A DNA stretch of 64,000 bases from Patagioenas fasciata (taxonomy: Eukaryota > Chordata > Aves > Columbiformes > Columbidae), in assembly GCF_037038585.1 (NCBI RefSeq), contig NC_092521.1, positions 75,996,398 to 76,060,397 of the forward strand, read 5' to 3'. The notes below the pieces were generated by a model that was not told the origin of the DNA, ran no database searches, and saw nothing but the letters and a program-made list of their open reading frames with translations. A program made the translations under genes and the position numbers. Numbering within the stretch: the stretch's first letter is position 1; each line of letters opens with the position of its first letter. This document shows, one piece after another, positions 8,941-21,000 of this stretch.

Positions 8941-11852
8941 TCTTCTGGACGGAAGGTCAAACCCTGGGCCGTGAAAGGTTTCACATGCCGGTGTCCCACT
9001 GCTTTCATTCAAATTGTTATGGTTTTTATCTTTATCTTAGCCGTAGAGTGAAAGTGATTCTAAGCAAGCCAGTAACTGCTAAAAAAAATGACATGGGAAT
9101 GGCCTAATGGCTCTGAAGGCACAGTTCCAGAGCCCGGTTTAAAGCCACACAGGAGCGTGTAAAGCTACCACAGGACTTCCTTGCATTTTTATGCTGTCCG
9201 ACAGACCAGGTACATGAAGTAGGAACTCTAGCCCTACAGTGCAGCTGCATCAGGGGTGTCCAACTTGTTTTCACTGGGGACCACATCAGCCTCGTGGTTA
9301 TAAACATTTCTAGATGTTTATACAGTCCTAAAACTACATTCGGCCCTTTGAAGGCAACCGCGAGGCTGATGTGGCCCCCGGTGAAAGTGAGTTGGACACC
9401 CGTGAGCTACATAATTGCCAGGGCTAGCACACCTGGTTCAGTGAAACTGTGCCAGACCTTCATAGGTGGCTTGTTTGCTCTTACAACGCGTTGACGTCAG
9501 GAGCCAACGGGCTTCTTGTTTGTCTTTTGTGGACTGTTAGTTTTCTGACTTTTCTGAGTATTTGATCATATGATCTATAATTTGGAATTTCATCCTTTGT
9601 TTCATGTTAAACCCTGGGATTCTTTAAAAGGCTTGATCATTTTTCCCCCTTTTTATTTCAGTTGAACGCATATCACAAAAGTGGAAGCGGTATATTGTCT
9701 TTGAAGAGTGTATAGTGCAGCAAAGCAAGAGCAGTGTGGGCAGTATGTACATCTGAGTGCAGGTGTGTTCCTGGTTTATGATTGTATTCATCTGCAGGTA
9801 GGCATGGCTAATCTTCCTTTCTTAAAAACTAAAGCAGGCACCCGTTGATCAGTTTGTGCATGAAGCTCTTCTGGTTGATGACAGAGAAAAAATGCTGTCA
9901 TATGGAGAAACTTCTCAACTTGTGCAGTTTAGATCAAATCAGGATCAAAGGAGTTTTTGTTTGAAGTATGTTGGTAATTCCCTAGTTTGATGTTGGCAGC
10001 TTACCCCTCAGCTCTGTGTGTGCAGAAGGCTTCTGTGCTATGGTGTGGTCCAGTGGAAAACTGATCACCTTTCTTCCTTTCTGAGGTATGAGAAAGGATG
10101 TAGTAATGATATGACACATCATCTTTATTGTTTTTCCTCCATTTATAGTCAGACATTGCCATCTGCTGACAGAGAACAATTAGGGTGAAAACAAAGCATG
10201 CGACTAGGATGAATCTGTATTACTACAGGGATCTGAGGGTATTTGAACTGCATTTAAACTGTATTTCATGCGAATTGGCATAATTTGTGTGTCATCAAAT
10301 GTCTTTATATTTCTTTTGCAAAAGGAGAGTGAAAAATAATTTTGTGGGTTGTGTTGGCGTGTGCGTTTTCTTCTGTGAACATGCACATGAAGCCAGTTAT
10401 TTAAATGAATTTATTTAAAATAACTTAAGGTAATTATGAATATTTTTAGGTAATATAATGTCATAAATTTAAAGTGAAAAGTAGAATGGAAATGTAGTAG
10501 AACAAAATAAATCAAAGCCTTAAAATTTTTTAGTAATTACATTTTTCATGGAATTCATGTGTGGTACAGGCACTGTACTCTTAAGAAGCTGTCAATTACT
10601 TTTACCCGTTTTGATTTACAAGTATACTTTTAAAAGAATTGTAATAGGAGAAACCTTCCACAATACTATGGGGAAAAATATCATGCGGTATCAATAGAGT
10701 GCAGCATTCATCTTCTGCGGTTAAATTATGTTTGTTTTCCCTTGAAGGGAACAGGAAAAACAGATGTCTCAAATTAGTTAGTCACAGTTTTCCATAAATC
10801 TGTGTGTGGGTAGGTACACTGAATGCTTTCTATAGTTGAATCTGTGTGGGAACAAAAGGTGAAGTACAGCAAACTGGGCCCAGGCATGTGAAAAACATCT
10901 CAAATTTGGAACTGAAATCTATTAAATTGTAATTCTAGGTATTTGACTTCTACTGCAGCTCCCCAACAGTGACAAAATATTAACAGAAGATTAATTTGTA
11001 ATCTACATGCGAGAGACGTTCTGCTTGTCTCTTTTATTCAATGCTTCTTGAAGTTGTCCTTGTATGTGTTATGTTCTGTCTGTGTCAGAGTCATGAATGA
11101 AGACTTCTCGCATTCGAACATTCATGGGACAGGTGAATGGGTAGGGATACTGCTTGCAAGACTTTGTGAGGGAGTGGCATTTCACACTACAGATGATTTC
11201 TCTAATATGCTTTCTGATTTTTAGGAGAAAGGAACCCGAACAGTCAGTTCTGTAGTTGCACTTGTGTAGGCAGCTGCTTTTTGAAATACGAAATGAGAAA
11301 CAACATTTGTGTTCTAAAGTAGAGACATGGTGGACAGTAAAGCATAAAGGCATTCAGGCAGAAAACACCGATTTCAGAAAAGAAGAAACAGATTTTTTTT
11401 GGTCAGTCATAGTTTCACTTTGCCAGGTCTGTGTTTCATTTTGTTTTCAAATACATCTCAGAAAATTGACTAAAGCAGCCACTGACTTAAAGTGGAAAAT
11501 ATAATTTATGCAATAAAAATAGTATTTGTTTTCATGAAGCTAATTTCTCTATTCTGTTGTGCACAAACTAGATTCTTGATTTTGGGCATGTTGCGATATT
11601 ACTACAACATCAAGGCTGAACGGCACATATGGTCAGTACCACGAGTCCTTCACAACGTGGTCTGCAAAGTTTGATTGTGAGAAATGACTTCTCTTCAATG
11701 TAGATGCCTCATTTCCAAGTTAAACACTAATACTACTATCCTTTAAAGTATATCTTTTTCATCTAATAATTTTAATCTAATAATAAGCAAAGCACTGTTC
11801 TGCATGGAATAAATTCACTTCTTTTTTTTTTTTTTTTTTTTTCCCTCTGCAG
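8504..11852 (+). other. MTRR 5' region: unresolved exon 1 and intron 1
   Basis: The non-coding first exon of MTRR must lie in or next to the CpG island and join the acceptor at 11852/11853. Candidate donors are CCGG|GTAACT after 8503 and GCGG|GTGGGC after 8732; sequence alone does not decide. The remainder is intron, holding a hAT-type element at 9251-9404 and a long T-run at 11822-11842 that forms the polypyrimidine tract of exon 2. Confidence 0.6.
9251..9404. mobile_element. hAT-type miniature inverted-repeat element with 8-bp target duplication
   Basis: The element starts CAGGGGTGTCCAACTTG and ends ACTCACTTT-complement sequence finishing GTTGGACACCCGTG. The two arms (about 9251-9300 and 9353-9404) are imperfect inverted repeats over about 50 bp, both including the CACATCAGCCTCG motif or its complement. 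It is flanked by AGCTGCAT (9243-9250) and AGCTACAT (9405-9412), an 8-bp duplication with one mismatch, as expected for hAT transposition. It has no coding capacity. The terminal sequence resembles known vertebrate non-autonomous hAT/Charlie elements. Confidence 0.9.
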
Positions 11853-12047
11853 TGTCTTTATTAAAAAACAAACAAACAAACAAAAAGTGCTCTGTTTTGG
11901 GAAATGTGCTGTGATTTAAAAAGGAGGTTTTTGCTCCTCTATGCAACACAAAAGGGGCAAGCAAAAGCCATAGCTGAGGAAATATGGCAGCAAGCAGGCG
12001 CCCATGGATTCGAAGCTGAGATGCACTGTATAAGTGAAATGGACAAG
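11853..12047 (+). CDS. MTRR: MTRR exon 2: 5' UTR end, start codon, residues 1-48
   Basis: A long T-run and CCCTCTGCAG acceptor precede base 11853. The ATG is at 11904 with G at -3. An in-frame TAA at 11862-11864 closes the frame upstream, which fixes this start if the acceptor is right. The protein begins [16 protein letters not shown], so it has about five residues before the Arg-Arg-Phe where the human protein begins with Met. It carries the FMN phosphate-binding loop. The donor is AAG|GTGAGA; the exon ends in phase 0. Confidence 0.93.
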
Positions 12048-15000
12048 GTGAGATACTCCATGCTGCTTTGGAAAACAGGTATTTAAGAGCTGAATTTTAA
12101 TTCATGTGCTTGAGTGGTGGCTGTTAATAATCATGAGGCTAAGCACATGCACTCACCTAAAATATGCTATCTAGTTTTAAATTTTTGTTTCTTATGAATC
12201 AGTAATTTGGACCAATACTCAGAGACGCTTAATAGCCTTCTGCCAAAGGTACCTCTGTCTTGTGATTTTTTTATTAGAACAGTAAATTGATGTATCTTTG
12301 ATCCCTTCTAACAATACTTCAGTGGATTCTTGAGAACTATGCATGCATGCAGTAGTGAGAGCATTCTGTACTTACTGGTCAGCTCTCCTGTTGCTAGAAA
12401 CGACACTTTTTTTCTGTTGTTTTTGTTTTGCATTGAGTTCCTGTGTTCTATTAAATGTGGGCTTCAACATGACCCTGAGCTTTTGTGGGATCTTCTTGAG
12501 TTACTTAGCATATGCACTCACTCCAGTTCACACTGGGTAGGTTCAGGATTTATTCTAGGAAGAAATAAAAAGCTTGGCTGGAGCAAGGAGGTGGCTTTTT
12601 ATTATTTGCCTTTATCCAAGGGTAAGAATCTGAAAGCCGTTTAGTGTCTGTCTGTAACTAAAATCAATACAGACTGTAATTTCCTTCAGGAAGTACTTTC
12701 AGCTGTATGCCCTCAAACAAAAACATTTAAAAAAACAAATAAACAAAACCTGATAGCCTGGTATTTCATATGAAATAAGCAGAAAATAACACCTAAAAGA
12801 TTTTTTTCCATGCACTTAAAAATGTGAGAAGTTTATAAAAATAATTAAGTTCCATTTCAGCAAGTTGCTTTCTTGGGGATACACTACATGTTGGGTAGCT
12901 GGACATCTCCTTTTGAATGCACATTCATGGAGTATGTAGCCCTAGCAAAATGTAACAAAGAGACTTTTATGCAGCCAGCAGGGAACCTGAAGATTCTCCT
13001 TATATTCTTCCATTTCATTTCTTCGACATTTGACAAGTTTGGAGATTAGTTTCAAGAAGGTGGTAGGCAGGCTATTACTAGCCCTGACGTTTGCCTGCCA
13101 CTTGAATAAATCTATTTTGTCAAATTTGGCAAGACAACTGAGCTGCAAGTTAATGATGAGGCAGGAAGATGTGTTGAATTGATGGGGCCTCTTGTGAAGT
13201 CTTTTGGGCATGTTAGATGTGAGAGTTCATTCCACAATATGCGTACTTCAGAGAAGCGTGTGTATGTCTTAGGCAAGGAAGCAAGAGGTTTCTGTTTTGT
13301 CCATGTTTGCTAGTCGTTAGTCCTGTCTTTATGCGGTGGTTGGGTATTTCTCAGACCTTGTCATCACTTAAAGGGATTGCAGTGGGGGTCTGTGGATGGA
13401 ATAGGTGGCTGCAGAGTCAACAGTCATAATGCGATGCCAGTGCCATGCTAAAATTAATGGTGAAATACTGATCAAGTCTTGGAAACACTGTCTGTGTCCA
13501 AGTACTGTCTTTCACTGACACTCTTGTAGGTGAGGAAAGGTCATAAATATTTGTTTGGTTTCTATAATTGCTTTTAATGTTTGATGAAAGACTGAAATGA
13601 AGCGGAAGTGAGGTAGGAGCAGTAAAATAGGAGGCTAAATGGAGATCATCTCGTGTAATGGTGCGTGTAGTCAGCCTTGGATGGATTATCTGAATAAGCA
13701 TGTTTGCCACAATATGTATTTTTCTGGATAAGACGTCATCTGGGTGTCTGATCCCATCCTCTTCCTTCAGCAGTCATTCAGAGCTTGAGCAGGCTGCTCG
13801 CTGCTCTTGTGTGCCATTGCTGTCCTCAGCTGAAGAGAAAGAATGGGACAAAGATCTGACAGCCTTCGTAGAGGAGGAAGAAGTTAGAGTAAAAACCTAT
13901 GCAATTGTCTAAGGTTCTTGTTGGTCTAGTGATACATCAGACTTCCTGATAATTAGACACAAGTCAGTACAGGACCTCTGTCCTTGCAGAGGCCAAGTCG
14001 CCTTGACTTTTCTTCTTAAGGAATCTGTCCACTTACTTCCACACAGTCTTTAAGTTTGCAGAGGAGAATATGCAGTGGAGGAAACAGGAATTTAGTGAAT
14101 TAATCATACCTCTTTTCTAAGACCTTTTACTTTCTAAGCTTTTTTAAAAAGAAAATTAATGGAATGTAAATTAGTGTAACTTTTTATGTGATACTGGTAG
14201 AATTTTGCATTTTATACATGAGAATTTGCTTTTGTTTGTAAAAGCAATACTCATACGTGACAACGCACTGTGGAATCTCTTGCATTTGTACTTAAAATCA
14301 GCTGTGGAAGCTTTGAAAATCTGGGTTACTTTAACAGGAACTTTATAGTTCAGTTTTGGAAGTCTCAGGAATTTGCGGATACTTGGAGTTCACCTGAACT
14401 TGTAAAAGACAAAACCACTGTTTGGAGTGCTCCTGGACCAAACTTCACTAAGGTCAGGCAAAGTACAAAGTATCCTTGTGTGCTGACCCTCTTCTCTTGT
14501 GCTTCTCTAGACACCTGCTGTTGGCCACTGTCAGAGGCAGCACACTGTTCCAGATGGCAATTTAAATTGTTCAATGTAGGTGTTTTTAAATTCTTCAGGA
14601 AGGCTTTGGAAGAAATGACAACAGCAAAACCTCTTGATACCCTTTCTTTGTGTTTCCCACCTTTGCAGATTTAAGGGGTTACTATTTGAGTGATTTATTA
14701 AGTGTTTACAGGATATTAATAACTCCTTAAACTATGAAGTTTTAAATTGCAGCCCTGAAACTGCTTGAAGTGAAACATAGTATCTCATCCCAACTTTATT
14801 TATATTTTCTCATAACCCTACTATTTTACTAAACTTGGAATGCTGAGAGAGAGTTTAAACTGAAACCTACAGGGAGCAGTAAAAGACACTTGGGTTGCTT
14901 ACTATGGCAAAGAGGAGACTAAGGAGTGACCTAATAGCCACCTACTTGAGCCAGACTCTTCTTGGCAGCAGAAGACTGTACATCAGGAGGCAAAATCCAC

Positions 15001-18000
15001 TGAGTGCAGCCTGATAAACTCAGATTTTACACTAATGGAAGAAGTTCTTCTGGATGGAGGAGGCTGTCCTTAGAAGTTTGCAAATTGCTGCTAGAGTCAT
15101 AGCTGGCCTAATACACCTTGTGATTCCAAACTCACAGCCCTTCGGGGTGCTGTGAAAGAGCGTGTTGTGAGGGGGACCTGACAGACAGCAGGCTGTCACA
15201 GGGCTGCTGCCGCTGGGAAGCTGGAATGATCAAACAAATGGAATACTTTTTACTTGAGAGGTACTAAGTGGTTGCCTGACACCTGAATTTATGGCAATGA
15301 TGCACAGTGCCAAATACAGGCTGTTCTTGTCAGCCTGGTATAATGGGAGCAGCCCCCATAAAAATGTGGGAAATGTGAAGGATCAGAACTAGCAAAGAGG
15401 AGATAAATTAATTGAGGGCAGAGGGAAGGGGCCAAAATGAATCAAACTGTAAAGCATGGTGACTGATTTTCTGTGTTCAGAGATTAGTTCCCTCAAAGCA
15501 CAGAGGAGTTTTTTTGTGGCAAAGACAGATGTAACATGGAAGTTACTAGACAGAACCAAATGAACCTTAATGGATTTAGAAATGATCCCCACAGTTTGTA
15601 CAACCACACTCGAGTTATCTGTGTGAAATTATCAGGATTATGGCTGTGTGGTTGTGATGGTATACAAAAATATACTACTTCTGCTTCACAAAGCAAATGC
15701 TTGAGGAGTTGTGTATTTAAGCCATCTGAATACAGTTGTGAAATATTCATCACATGTGTACTAGCTTGCTCAAAATGCTGCCCTTTGGCGTGTGTGTATG
15801 GGGTCATGGGGTAGTTCAGGTTGAAAGGGCCTTCGTGAGGTCATCTCACAGCAGGGTCAGCTGAGGTCAGAGTGGATTCCTTGGAGCTCTACCCAGTCTG
15901 GTCTTGAAAACTCCAACCAAGATTATGAGTTGCATCCCCAAATGCCTTGTAATTACTGTAATTACTTGAAACACTTTGTGTGGTTTAATACAGGTAAGAT
16001 GAGATTACACATTTTTTTCTAGGAAACAGAAGAATGGAAGATAATATCTAAGGCCACAAATAGGTATCCAGTTGCACCTTCTAACTTACTTGTTCTATTA
16101 CTTGTAGTACAACCTGGAAACAGAAAAGGATCCTGTTGTTATTGTTATTTCTACTACTGGTACTGGAGACCCACCAGACACTGCCCGCAAGTTTGTAAAG
16201 AGAATTCAAGACACAACCTTGCCGCCTGATCATTTCGCACATCTACAGTATGGATTGCTAGGTGATCTAGTATTTCCTATGTTATTGCAGCATTTTTCTG
16301 TCAGTGAATAATTTTTATATATTTACTTGTAAGTTGTTTGGGGTTTTTTTAAGTGATTATAAAACATTTATTTCTGTAACATGAGGAGCTTTTTTTTGTG
16401 TAATACCCTCTCTAAGTAGTAAAGGAAAAGTGTCGCAGAAGCGATATGAATGTAAGTTACCGATTTTTTTTTTTTCTAGTTGGATTTTCTTTGCGTAAAC
16501 AAAATATGAAATAAGCCATCTATAATTGTCAAAGTTTTAAATTTGTGTCAAGTCTCTATGGACTAGTTGGTTTTTACTTTCCAACTAATTGGGAATTTTT
16601 TTATACAGAGGGCATAGAAGTATTCAATGTTCTTAAAAAATAAGGTCATAAGATCATCCCATCCCTTTAAATTTGCAGTAACTTTTTAAATTTTGAATGT
16701 CATACTTGTCAATAGAAGGAATGTAAGTTCGTGCTTCAATTTGATATGCAAAATACAGATTTGGCAAAAGGCACATGATATATCTTGAGCTGATAGTAAG
16801 GTCAGTTTGTTGAGTTTTCAGGTTGTGTATAAATAAACTCCAGAAATGTCTATTTGAACTTAGGTTATTTTCTCGTGACAAGTCTAAGTTTATAGATAGG
16901 AGTGAGGAAACTTCTAGACTTCAGTGAGGAAAGTACCCACTAGAAGGAAATTCCTAATGGATATATGATGTGGAAGTCTGAAATATAAGCATTGTAATCA
17001 TCTAACATTTTGAGATGTTATGCTATTGCCTAGTTATACATTACAGTTTGTGATATGATTGCGTTTTTCATAGCTGACTGGATGCGTATATGCATATATG
17101 AAGGTAAGCATTGTATTAATACTGATTTTTGTTGTAACAAATATTGCTATAGTGTCTAAGTTACAACATGGTTTCTGATTCTAGTCTAAAAAATTATCAG
17201 TCTTTAAATACATTCACGGTATTCATTTCAGCTTGTCCAATTATGTGTTCACTCTACCATACTTGAAAGGGAGCAGAAATCTTCAAGAGAAAAAAAAACG
17301 CAGTTATAAAGGAGAAGAGAATAGTCCATTTGTTAGGTGGGGAAAATAAGGATAAGGTTTGAAATGGCACACAAAATAGGGTCAGGCTGTGAAAATTCGT
17401 GATAGTTGGGATAATGAAACAGTAGTGTGGATTACTTACAGAATTTGTGAGGAATACTTAACCAGTACTCTTTGGGATTGTTAGATAAGAATCTGTTAAG
17501 GATGAGGTTTGTGTGGTTGATCACTTTTAGGGTAGGTCAGTGGTTTAGTTGATCTTTTAAAATCTCAGGTCCCCCACCAACTTACCTTCTGAGTACACTG
17601 ACTTTTTTATTGGATCACAAAGAGCATCTTCTAACAGAATGTCTTCACTACTGTCAAAGGGCAGAAAATCCAGTGCAGTGAAAATGAGATCTGCAAAGAA
17701 ATCTCTGATTCTTGGGAAGGAAGATATTTGGGCAGGTTCCCGTAGGCATCTTTTTCTACATTTCTTACTTCATGTTGTTTAAAATCATGCCTGTGTTTGA
17801 TTTTTTTTTCCAAGGTTCCAATGTTTTTTAATTACTTTTAATACTCCCTCTCTCATGTTGTTGATATATATTAACAATTTTAACCCGAAAGTGACATAAT
17901 TTAATTTGGTAATTCACATACAGTTTATCAGTTTTATTCTTTTTCTAATTATTTCAGTTCCTTACATTTTTCCTTTGAGAGTGGTTTTGTATTTTTTAAA

Positions 18001-21000
18001 AGCCTGATACTAAAGCAATATTCTTCTGAAATGTGAAATATTGGAAGCAAAGTGTTTTCAAAGAGGTTCTGTGTCTTATGTTTGTGAAGGAGGAACCACT
18101 TTTTCAACTCTGCTTTGGAACAAACACAATTTTCTTTAAGGTCATAAAACTATCCTTGTAATACATACTTTGCTATATCAGATTCTTCTGTTTGCCTGCA
18201 AGAAAATCCTGTATTGTCTTTGGAGATCTTTGTGTAGCCTGGGTGGCTGGCTGATTGACATGATTCCTCTCTCCTTGAATTTGCCAGGTCTGGGAGATTC
18301 AGAGTACACGTTCTTTTGTAATGGTGGAAAGACAGTGGACCGGAGACTTCAAGAACTTGGTGCCCAGCACTTCTACGACACAGGATTAGCAGATGATTGT
18401 GTAGGGTAAGAGCTGAACGAATGTGGATTTAATTTCTTCAAGGTACAATAATTGCATGTGAATTTGGCTAAAAATTCTTAACTCTTTGAAATCGGTTGAA
18501 CCTGAATACTCAGCACCTCATAGCAAGACAGTGTGCCTTTTCAGTCTCAATTTCCATTAGATAAAACTCAGTTTTTAAAGTGTGAGCATATATCTGCAAT
18601 GCCTGGAAAAACTGAGGTTATTCAGCAGTTTTAAATTAAGTAATTCGGAATAAGTGGAGGGTTTTAAAAATGGAGTCCATTTACTGAAGCAAATAAAAAT
18701 AAATCCAGTTCCCAGTATGTGTGGTACTGGGTAATGGAATCTCTTTCTGCATACACATCAGACTTTTGTCGAAGCTCACGTCTTGCAGTACAGCTGCTTT
18801 AAGCAAACCCTATAATGTTTTTCATTTTTTTCTCTGTTCCATAAAACATCCTTTTTTTTAATTAAAAAATCACTGTAGTGGAATTATGCAAGAAGGTTTT
18901 ATTTTATTCCTGTAGAGGCATTATCTAAGAAAACAAGTCCATTCCTGTTCTGCTGCTCTGTCTGGCCAGTAGGCTGCAGTCTTGTCTTATTTATTTTGGA
19001 CTGCAGATTATATTGGTTCTGTACACGATGATACAAGTCAGTTGAGCACAGATATTGCCATAACCATCAAACTTATATCTTATGTTCTAAAATAATAAAA
19101 ATAGAATGTTAGTGTAAGCTATTGATGTTGCTGTTGCACAATATTTTGCAGTATTTGTTGCATATTTCGCTACCATCCCTTCAACTTCCTGTCATAAAGT
19201 TCAGCATAAGAAAATAAAAATGACAAATTAGAAGAAGAGCGAGGCTGTTACACACTTCAGACTCCATAAATTTGCCTAGTGGTAATGACTGACTGAAACT
19301 GCAGATATATACTAAAAATGGAAAATGAATAGTATTTTTAGCTTTGATCATCTTTTCATTATTTGTAAATTAACAGACACGATAATTCATCCCTTTTTTT
19401 TCTTCTTTTCTTTACCAGTTTGGAATTAGTGGTTGATCCTTGGATTGATGGACTTTGGCTTGCCCTCAGGGAAGCATTTCTATTGCAGAAGGAAAAAGAA
19501 GGCATGAGCAGCAATGACGACACTGTTTCTAGCTCTCTCTCTGCAGCCCCACCCGATATGGACGAACTAAACTTAAGCACAGAAGTACGGAACTTGAAGC
19601 TAGAAGATGAGGGAGTGAGGAGTTCTGATGTTCTGTCACAGAAATTGGTTGACATCCATCTTGCGTCTTCAACTGGAGACACTGAACCTTCACTTGTTCA
19701 TTCTGTCCCTCCTATCTCCCAGTCCGCTCTTAATATTCCTGCCTTGCCTCCAGACTATATAGAGGTGGAGTTCCAGGACACCCATGGTGAGGTAAGGACT
19801 TCACTTTGAATGATGAAAGCCGCCAGCTCTGTTAAAGCATAACTGGATACGCCTCCATATGGCTCAAAAGAGCAAGTGGCTGTTTGTATAATGGAGATAC
19901 ATCCCTGAACGCAGGAGGTTTCTGAATTGTAAGTGAAAGGTCCATTTATATTGCGAAAATGTAGTTACCACCATATGAGTTATGGGCACTTATGTCAAAG
20001 TATAATTTAGCTAAATAATAATTTGGATTTGCAGTGCCAGGAGTGGAAGAATTAAAATGCTCAGTGGCTTATGTTAGGACAGTGAAATCATGTTCCTGTA
20101 GAAAGGAGCATAGTGCAATTTCTATTCAAATTTTTAGTATAATGCTTGCAGGATGACTTAAGAGGGTGTAAAATTGCTCAAAATCTCGCTGCATATTTAA
20201 TAACAGAGAAACTTGTTGTAAAAACAGGAGCATAATTTTACTATTGGAAATGGAAGATGAACTGTAGATCAAAAGCCAGTGTGCTTTTCCTATAAAGCCA
20301 CGTTTGCACAGCCTGCTGTGCAAAGAGAAGAATTAGCATGAGCCAAAATGAACAGGAAATGTGACTCAAACTTTTCTGGTTGCCAAAGGGCAGATGTTTT
20401 GGTTCCCTGTGTGAGGGATTAGCGAGGGCTGGCTGCTTGCTGAGGGACAGGGAGCTGGGAACTGAGTGTAACACAACCAGCTGCGTTCCCCCATACCCCA
20501 GCAATGCAAACTGTGAGCTGGCAGACAGGACCAGGCAAGAGTTCAGACCATCAGGCAAGTTGATGGGAAAGAGGCAGGTGTAGGGCCAGACTGGGAAGTC
20601 AGTCTGGAGATCCAGGCCTGGATCAGCAGTATCTGTGACAAGACGTGGACTTGGTTGTGGCGGAGCTGCCAGCCAGTGTTCCTGTGATGTAGTTCGGGCA
20701 GGGACTGAAGTCCCAGGATCGAGCTGAGATGGAGCTTCCACACCCATGAGCAGACGTGGGGCTGGAGTCCTCTGGTGAGGCTGGTCAGGACCATGAAAGC
20801 CCTTTAGTATCTTCAGGGCCCTCACACATTCTCTGTTGGTAATGTTGAGAGAATCACTTAATCTAAATAATATCATTATGTAAGAGTGTATTGATTTTAA
20901 CACTGGATAATTTTGCTTTTCTTTTAAACCTTGTAGTGTGGTTGGTTTTGCTGAGACTGTTAAACAATACAAATTACTGAAACAAAGATTTATGATTTAG

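Larger units (their letters stand above)
12048..16107 (+). other. MTRR intron 2
   Basis: A 4.06-kb GT-AG intron. It contains two old CR1-like remnants (14900-15130 and 15803-15940). The open frames in it show no recognisable protein. Confidence 0.92.

Noticed and set aside
8405-9012. Long open frames of 189-190 codons on both strands in the CpG island
   Set aside because: Stop codons are rare in GC-rich DNA. The translations are Arg/Pro/Ala/Gly-rich with no homology, so they are composition artefacts.
9251-9404. Hairpin considered as a microRNA precursor
   Set aside because: hAT-like termini plus an 8-bp target duplication explain the inverted repeat; small-RNA evidence would be required for more.
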